Shown piece by piece: positions 7,927 to 11,179 of a stretch of 11,179 nt of DNA. The stretch spans positions 1 through 11,179 of the forward strand of contig JAVCCD010000297.1 in NCBI GenBank assembly GCA_030765665.1. The letters are read 5' to 3'. The notes beneath the pieces were generated by a model. The model was not told the origin of the DNA. It did no database searches and saw only the letters and a program-made list of their open reading frames with translations. Numbering within the stretch: position 1 is the stretch's first letter; every line of letters begins with the position of its first letter. The translations under genes were made by a program, and so were the position numbers. This DNA is from Candidatus Tenebribacter mawsonii (GTDB lineage Bacteria; Cloacimonadota; Cloacimonadia; Cloacimonadales; TCS61).

Positions 7927-9510
7927 GTGGTAGATAGTACTGTTTCAGATGACAATAAACAAATGTATAAAGATATTTCTACGGAATACCAGAAGATTGT
8001 GAGAACATCTAATAAACCCAAGATCCTCATTTGCACTCCAGAAGTCACTGAACTTCCTGAAGGAATGGGAAATGCTGCCAATCTTGTCTCTGCCAAAGGT
8101 GGTGGATTGGGAGATATCTCTGCCGGACTTATCCGAAATCTGAATGAGAATAATGATTATGATCTGCATATTGCTTTACCAAAATACGACAGCAAGATCA
8201 AACATGTTGCCGACATAACCAACCGTCAAATTGACAGGTTAGCAGTAGTCCTCAGCGGGAGAGGAATTCATCTTGTAAATGATAGTGCATTTTCTTATAT
8301 AAATACCCCTTACGAAGATGATTCAATTCACAGTCCAGCTCGTAGATCATTGGCATATCAAAGACATGTGATCAATCTTCTATTGGATCATATCCAGCCG
8401 GACATCGTGCATTGTAATGATTGGATGACTGGTTTGATCCCTGCAGCAGCAAGGTCAAAAGGGATAAAATCCCTGTTTACTCTTCATAATATTTTTACAG
8501 AAAAACAAACAATGATGAATATTGAATTGAGTGGAATCCGTCCTATGGATTTTGTTGAATGGTTGTACTTTGAAGAATTTCCGGATAATATGAAAGAAAA
8601 TTGGGAAAAGCATTTTAAAACAAATAAAGTAGATTTTACGGCAAGTGCCATTTTTGCCTCCGATCATTTTAATACAGTAAGTAAATCTTTCTTGGACGAA
8701 TTATACAAAAATGTCTTTCCTGATATTGTTTCCACGCCAATTTATGAAGTGATCAAACAGAAATATGAAGAAGGCAGGGCAAGCGGAATTTTAAATGCTC
8801 CAAATGATACTATAAATTCCAAGGTAATGCCTGGCATCATCAATTATAACAAACACACAATGAAAGAAAACAAGTCTAAAAATAAGGAACTTTTTCAGAT
8901 TAAATTGGGTTTACCCCTTGAACCTCATACCCCACTTTTCTTCTGGCCTAACCGACTTTATTACCAAAAAGGACCTGATCTTCTTATTAATAATCTGGAT
9001 TACTTCTTCTCTAAATACAAAATGCAGATAGCTTTTGTGGCAAATGGTGACTCTAAATTAGAAAGAAAACTGGAAAAATTGCAGAAGAAAAATAATAATA
9101 TCCGTTTTGTTAATTTTGAAGAAAAACTTAGTAATTTAGGAAAAGCTGCAGCGGATTTCATCTTGATGCCTTCCAGGTATGAACCTTGCGGATTACCTCA
9201 AATGGAAGTACTTCGTTTCGGTACATTACCGATTGTTCGTTCTACAGGCGGATTAAAAGATTCTATTACTCACCTGGATGTTGAGAATAATGCAGGCAAT
9301 GGATTTGTATTTAAAATCGCGGATAAAGCAGGATTAGAATTTGGTATCAAAGAAGCACTGAAATTTTATGAATTACCTCATGATAAACGAATCAAACAAA
9401 TGCAGAGAATTATGAGTGAATCAAAGAGAAAATTTAATCTACAAAATACAGCAGAGAAATATCTGCAGATCTATGAAAAATTGATCAAAGAAAAACAGGA
9501 TGGAAAATAG
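7927..9510 (+). CDS. glgA: Glycogen (starch) synthase, GT5
   Basis: This 527-residue GT-B glucosyltransferase would transfer glucose from ADP- or UDP-glucose to the growing alpha-1,4 chain; which donor is not clear from sequence. N-domain: KILICTPEV (32-40) and the donor-loop motif AKGGGLGD with K57, then DIVHCNDWMTG (159-169) and FTLHN (184-188). C-domain: PNRLYYQKGPDLL (341-353, R343 and K348 matching the Arg/Lys pair of GT5), and MPSRYEPCGLPQME with the retaining E-X7-E pair E419/E427, followed by STGGLKDS. Two departures from typical GlgA are seen. About 30 polar residues precede the first strand. About 12 extra residues (ELPEGMGNAAN region, 42-52) lie between the first strand and the KGGGL loop. 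GILNAPND (287-294) replaces the usual GILNGID. These point to a distinct GT5 subgroup, not to inactivation. GTG start with a good GGAGG; it directly abuts the upstream TAG, so translation is probably coupled. Confidence 0.93.
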   Translation: MVDSTVSDDNKQMYKDISTEYQKIVRTSNKPKILICTPEVTELPEGMGNAANLVSAKGGGLGDISAGLIRNLNENNDYDLHIALPKYDSKIKHVADITNRQIDRLAVVLSGRGIHLVNDSAFSYINTPYEDDSIHSPARRSLAYQRHVINLLLDHIQPDIVHCNDWMTGLIPAAARSKGIKSLFTLHNIFTEKQTMMNIELSGIRPMDFVEWLYFEEFPDNMKENWEKHFKTNKVDFTASAIFASDHFNTVSKSFLDELYKNVFPDIVSTPIYEVIKQKYEEGRASGILNAPNDTINSKVMPGIINYNKHTMKENKSKNKELFQIKLGLPLEPHTPLFFWPNRLYYQKGPDLLINNLDYFFSKYKMQIAFVANGDSKLERKLEKLQKKNNNIRFVNFEEKLSNLGKAAADFILMPSRYEPCGLPQMEVLRFGTLPIVRSTGGLKDSITHLDVENNAGNGFVFKIADKAGLEFGIKEALKFYELPHDKRIKQMQRIMSESKRKFNLQNTAEKYLQIYEKLIKEKQDGK

Positions 9511-9528
9511 TCAATTTGATTTGTATGG

Positions 9529-9548
9529 AAGAAAAAGGAATTTTTCTT
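9529..9548. terminator. Possible weak bidirectional terminator between glgA and malQ
   Basis: An 8-bp inverted repeat, AAGAAAAA (9529-9536) and TTTTTCTT (9541-9548), encloses the tetraloop GGAA, which fits the stable GNRA class. It lies in the 82-base gap between two convergent genes and reads into a T-rich (or, on the other strand, again T-rich) arm, as a bidirectional terminator would. The stem has a single G-C pair, so it would be weak. No stronger hairpin is visible in the gap. Confidence 0.3.
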
Positions 9549-9592
9549 ATCTGAGAATCTCAAAACAAGTAACTGATGTTATCTATAAATTA

Positions 9593-11035
9593 TTATCTGT
9601 TTGATTGAAGCGTAAGAGCTTTGATCTTCTCAGCGAGCTGATTGGAGAGTTGTTCTTTTATTACACGCCATTGCCAATTCCCTTCTATAGTTCCAGGTGA
9701 ATTAAATCTAGCTTTATTATCAAGATCCAGAAAATCCTGCATTGGAGCAATGGCAACATCCGTTCTGCTTTCCCAAGCCAGTTTTATCAGTTTAAAACTA
9801 ATATCCTTACCATCGTACTTCATATATTCATTCATGAAATTCTTTGGTTCATCCGGTAGATTATCGTACCAACTTCTCGTGATCTCATTATCGTGAGTTC
9901 CAGTGTAAACTACGCAGTTCTCAGTAAAATTGTGAGGTAGAAAATCACTTTTCATCCCATCATAAAAAGCAAATTGCAAAACCTTCATTCCTGGAAAACC
10001 AAAATCATCCCGCAGTTTTCTTACATCATCTGTGAGAAGCCCTAGATCTTCTGCAATTATAGGTAGATCAGGGAACTCTTCTTTTAGTTTTTGAAAGAGC
10101 TGACGTCCCTTTGCTTTCTGCCAACTACCAAGTTCAGCAGTATCATTACCAAAGGGAACTGCCCAATAATTTTCAAAACCAATAAAATGATCAATTCTCA
10201 AAATATCGTACAGTTTGAAGGCAGATGTGAATCGTAATTTCCACCATTCAAAATCGGTATCTTCGCAATAATCCCAGTCATAAACAGGATTACCCCATAA
10301 TTGTCCGGTTGGACTAAATCCGTCTGGTGGAACACCAGCCACGAAGGTTGGATTCATATCTTCATCGAATAAAAATAATTTAGGATTCGACCAGGCATCA
10401 GCACTGTCTGCCGCGACATAGATCGGCATATCACCGATGATCTGAACTCCACGCGAGTTGGCATAAGATCGTAACTTCTGCCATTGCTGGAAGAAGATGA
10501 ATTGGAGAAATTTCTGGAATTCAATTTCATTTTTTAATAATTTTTTAAATTCAAGAAGTGCATTTTCTTCTCGCAGTTTAAGAGGAGTTTCCCATCTGTT
10601 CCAGGCAATATTGTTAAAATGGTTTTTCAATGCCATAAACAAAGAGAAATCTTCTAGCCAGTAACTCTCTTCTTTAACGAATTTATGGTAATCATCTGTT
10701 TCAGAAAATGTCGTGAAAGCTTGTCGCATAACCTTGTATTTGAATTCAATTACCTTGTCGTACTCAACTTCTTTGTCATCAAAGTTAATATCATCTGTTT
10801 CTTTTGTGAATTCATCAATATCAATTAAGAGCGGATTTCCGGCAAATGCTGAGTATGATGAGTAAGGTGAATTTCCGTAACCTGTGGGACTCAGTGGACA
10901 GATCTGCCAGAGTTTCTGACCTGATTTATTTAGAAAATCAACAAATTCAAATGCATCTTTTCCTAAACATCCAATACCATATTTTCCTGGTAAAGAGACG
11001 ATGTGCAACAATATTCCAGAAGAGCGTTTTATCAT
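9593..11035 (-). CDS. malQ: 4-alpha-glucanotransferase (amylomaltase, disproportionating enzyme), GH77
   Basis: This 480-residue cytoplasmic enzyme transfers maltooligosaccharide segments between chains, turning short products left by phosphorylase into longer substrates plus glucose. The sequence is typical GH77 from end to end: RSSGILLH and SLPGKYGIG at the N terminus, PLSPTGYGNSPYSSYSAFAG (47-66), GDMPIYVAADSADAW (201-215), the GVPPDGFSPTGQLWGNP loop (234-250), the nucleophile D282 in LRIDHF, the acid/base E329 in IIAEDLG, and THDNE with H381/D382. The C-terminal part contains RFNSPG and GNWQWR (453-458), as expected. Length is slightly short for the family, and there is no extra N-terminal starch-binding region, so it is the simple bacterial form. 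The start is ATG with GAGGG 5 nt upstream. It is transcribed towards glgA from its own upstream region, so it is regulated separately from the glgP operon. Confidence 0.97.
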   Translation of the reverse strand: MIKRSSGILLHIVSLPGKYGIGCLGKDAFEFVDFLNKSGQKLWQICPLSPTGYGNSPYSSYSAFAGNPLLIDIDEFTKETDDINFDDKEVEYDKVIEFKYKVMRQAFTTFSETDDYHKFVKEESYWLEDFSLFMALKNHFNNIAWNRWETPLKLREENALLEFKKLLKNEIEFQKFLQFIFFQQWQKLRSYANSRGVQIIGDMPIYVAADSADAWSNPKLFLFDEDMNPTFVAGVPPDGFSPTGQLWGNPVYDWDYCEDTDFEWWKLRFTSAFKLYDILRIDHFIGFENYWAVPFGNDTAELGSWQKAKGRQLFQKLKEEFPDLPIIAEDLGLLTDDVRKLRDDFGFPGMKVLQFAFYDGMKSDFLPHNFTENCVVYTGTHDNEITRSWYDNLPDEPKNFMNEYMKYDGKDISFKLIKLAWESRTDVAIAPMQDFLDLDNKARFNSPGTIEGNWQWRVIKEQLSNQLAEKIKALTLQSNR

Positions 11036-11040
11036 ATTAT

Positions 11041-11045
11041 CCCTC
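11041..11045 (-). promoter_or_regulatory. Ribosome binding site of malQ
   Basis: GAGGG on the - strand lies 5 nt before the ATG at 11035. It fixes this ATG as the start codon. Confidence 0.7.
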
Positions 11046-11064
11046 GAAATTTAATTTCATAGAT

Positions 11065-11080
11065 TACCCAGAATTGGGTA
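11065..11080. promoter_or_regulatory. Inverted repeat upstream of malQ, possible operator or leader hairpin
   Basis: TACCCA (11065-11070) and TGGGTA (11075-11080) are perfect inverted arms around the 4-nt spacer GAAT. It lies 29-45 nt upstream of the malQ start codon, in the most G/C-rich part of an otherwise AT-rich leader. Size and position fit a dimeric repressor site, for example for a sugar-responsive regulator, but the motif does not match one I can name. As RNA it could form a small 6-bp hairpin. No copy is seen near the glgP/amylase promoters. Confidence 0.4.
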
Positions 11081-11087
11081 GTTTAAT

Positions 11088-11121
11088 TGTCAAATTAAAA
11101 AGCAGTAAAATAATTGTATCA
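11088..11121 (-). promoter_or_regulatory. Candidate malQ promoter elements
   Basis: Two alternatives are visible on the - strand. The first is an extended -10 of form TGNTACAAT (11121-11113), without a clear -35, which would put transcription start near 11106 and the inverted repeat in the leader. The second is a perfect TTGACA (11093-11088), whose downstream partners are GGTAAT at 19 nt or TAATCT at 21 nt, both longer than the usual 17; in that case the inverted repeat overlaps the promoter. I cannot decide between them by eye. Confidence 0.3.
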
Positions 11122-11179
11122 CAACTAAAAATGAATTTTCTACCTTCGATCACGATTTTGTATTCAATGAACCATAATA

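Noticed and set aside
7924..7929. TAG at the GH13/glgA junction as a sequencing error splitting one fused gene
   Set aside because: A good GGAGG lies 5 nt before the GTG, and both proteins end and begin where independent proteins plausibly would.
9552..9562. TGAGAATCTCA palindrome in the glgA-malQ gap
   Set aside because: The central spacer is one base, too small for a hairpin loop, and there is no T-tract after it.
1..11179. tRNA, rRNA, CRISPR arrays, insertion sequences or attachment sites
   Set aside because: Almost all the window is coding and the gaps are under 150 bases; none shows repeats, cloverleaf-like or mobile-element features.

Overview
The window is a compact bacterial alpha-glucan (glycogen/maltodextrin) metabolism locus: five full genes plus the 3' end of a sixth. 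The DNA is AT-rich (GC roughly one third by eye). The genes are tightly packed, most have Shine-Dalgarno sites, and start codons include TTG and GTG. No protein has an export signal, so this is cytoplasmic storage-sugar turnover. Style and protein sequences suggest an anaerobic, low-GC Gram-negative-type lineage, perhaps of the FCB group. That placement is an impression, not shown by the sequence. There is no sign of phage, transposon, CRISPR or RNA genes.

Layout: (1) bases 1-155, + strand, the C-terminal 50 codons of an unrecognised protein. (2) 163-1974, - strand, a GH13 alpha-amylase/neopullulanase-type enzyme with an N-terminal starch-binding-like domain. (3) 1975-2091, a divergent promoter region with two back-to-back TTGAC boxes. 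(4) 2092-9510, + strand, a three-gene operon: alpha-glucan phosphorylase (glgP), a 1092-residue GH13-like protein of uncertain function, and a GT5 glycogen synthase (glgA). All three cistrons share one reading frame and are separated only by TAA+2 codons and by a single TAG. (5) 9511-9592, a short convergent gap with an A/T-rich hairpin. (6) 9593-11035, - strand, the GH77 4-alpha-glucanotransferase malQ. (7) 11036-11179, the malQ upstream region with a TACCCA/TGGGTA inverted repeat and promoter-like boxes.

How they fit together: GlgA would build alpha-1,4 chains from nucleotide-glucose. GlgP would release glucose-1-phosphate from chain ends. MalQ would re-extend short maltodextrins so that phosphorylase can use them. 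The amylase would cut internal or short-chain substrates. No branching enzyme or ADP-glucose pyrophosphorylase is encoded here. The most interesting gene is the large GH13-like protein between phosphorylase and synthase. It keeps the catalytic Asp/Glu/Asp residues but has Pro where GH13 enzymes normally have the conserved His of region IV, and it carries large unassigned N- and C-terminal helical regions. It is the best candidate for an undescribed activity in glucan synthesis or remodelling.
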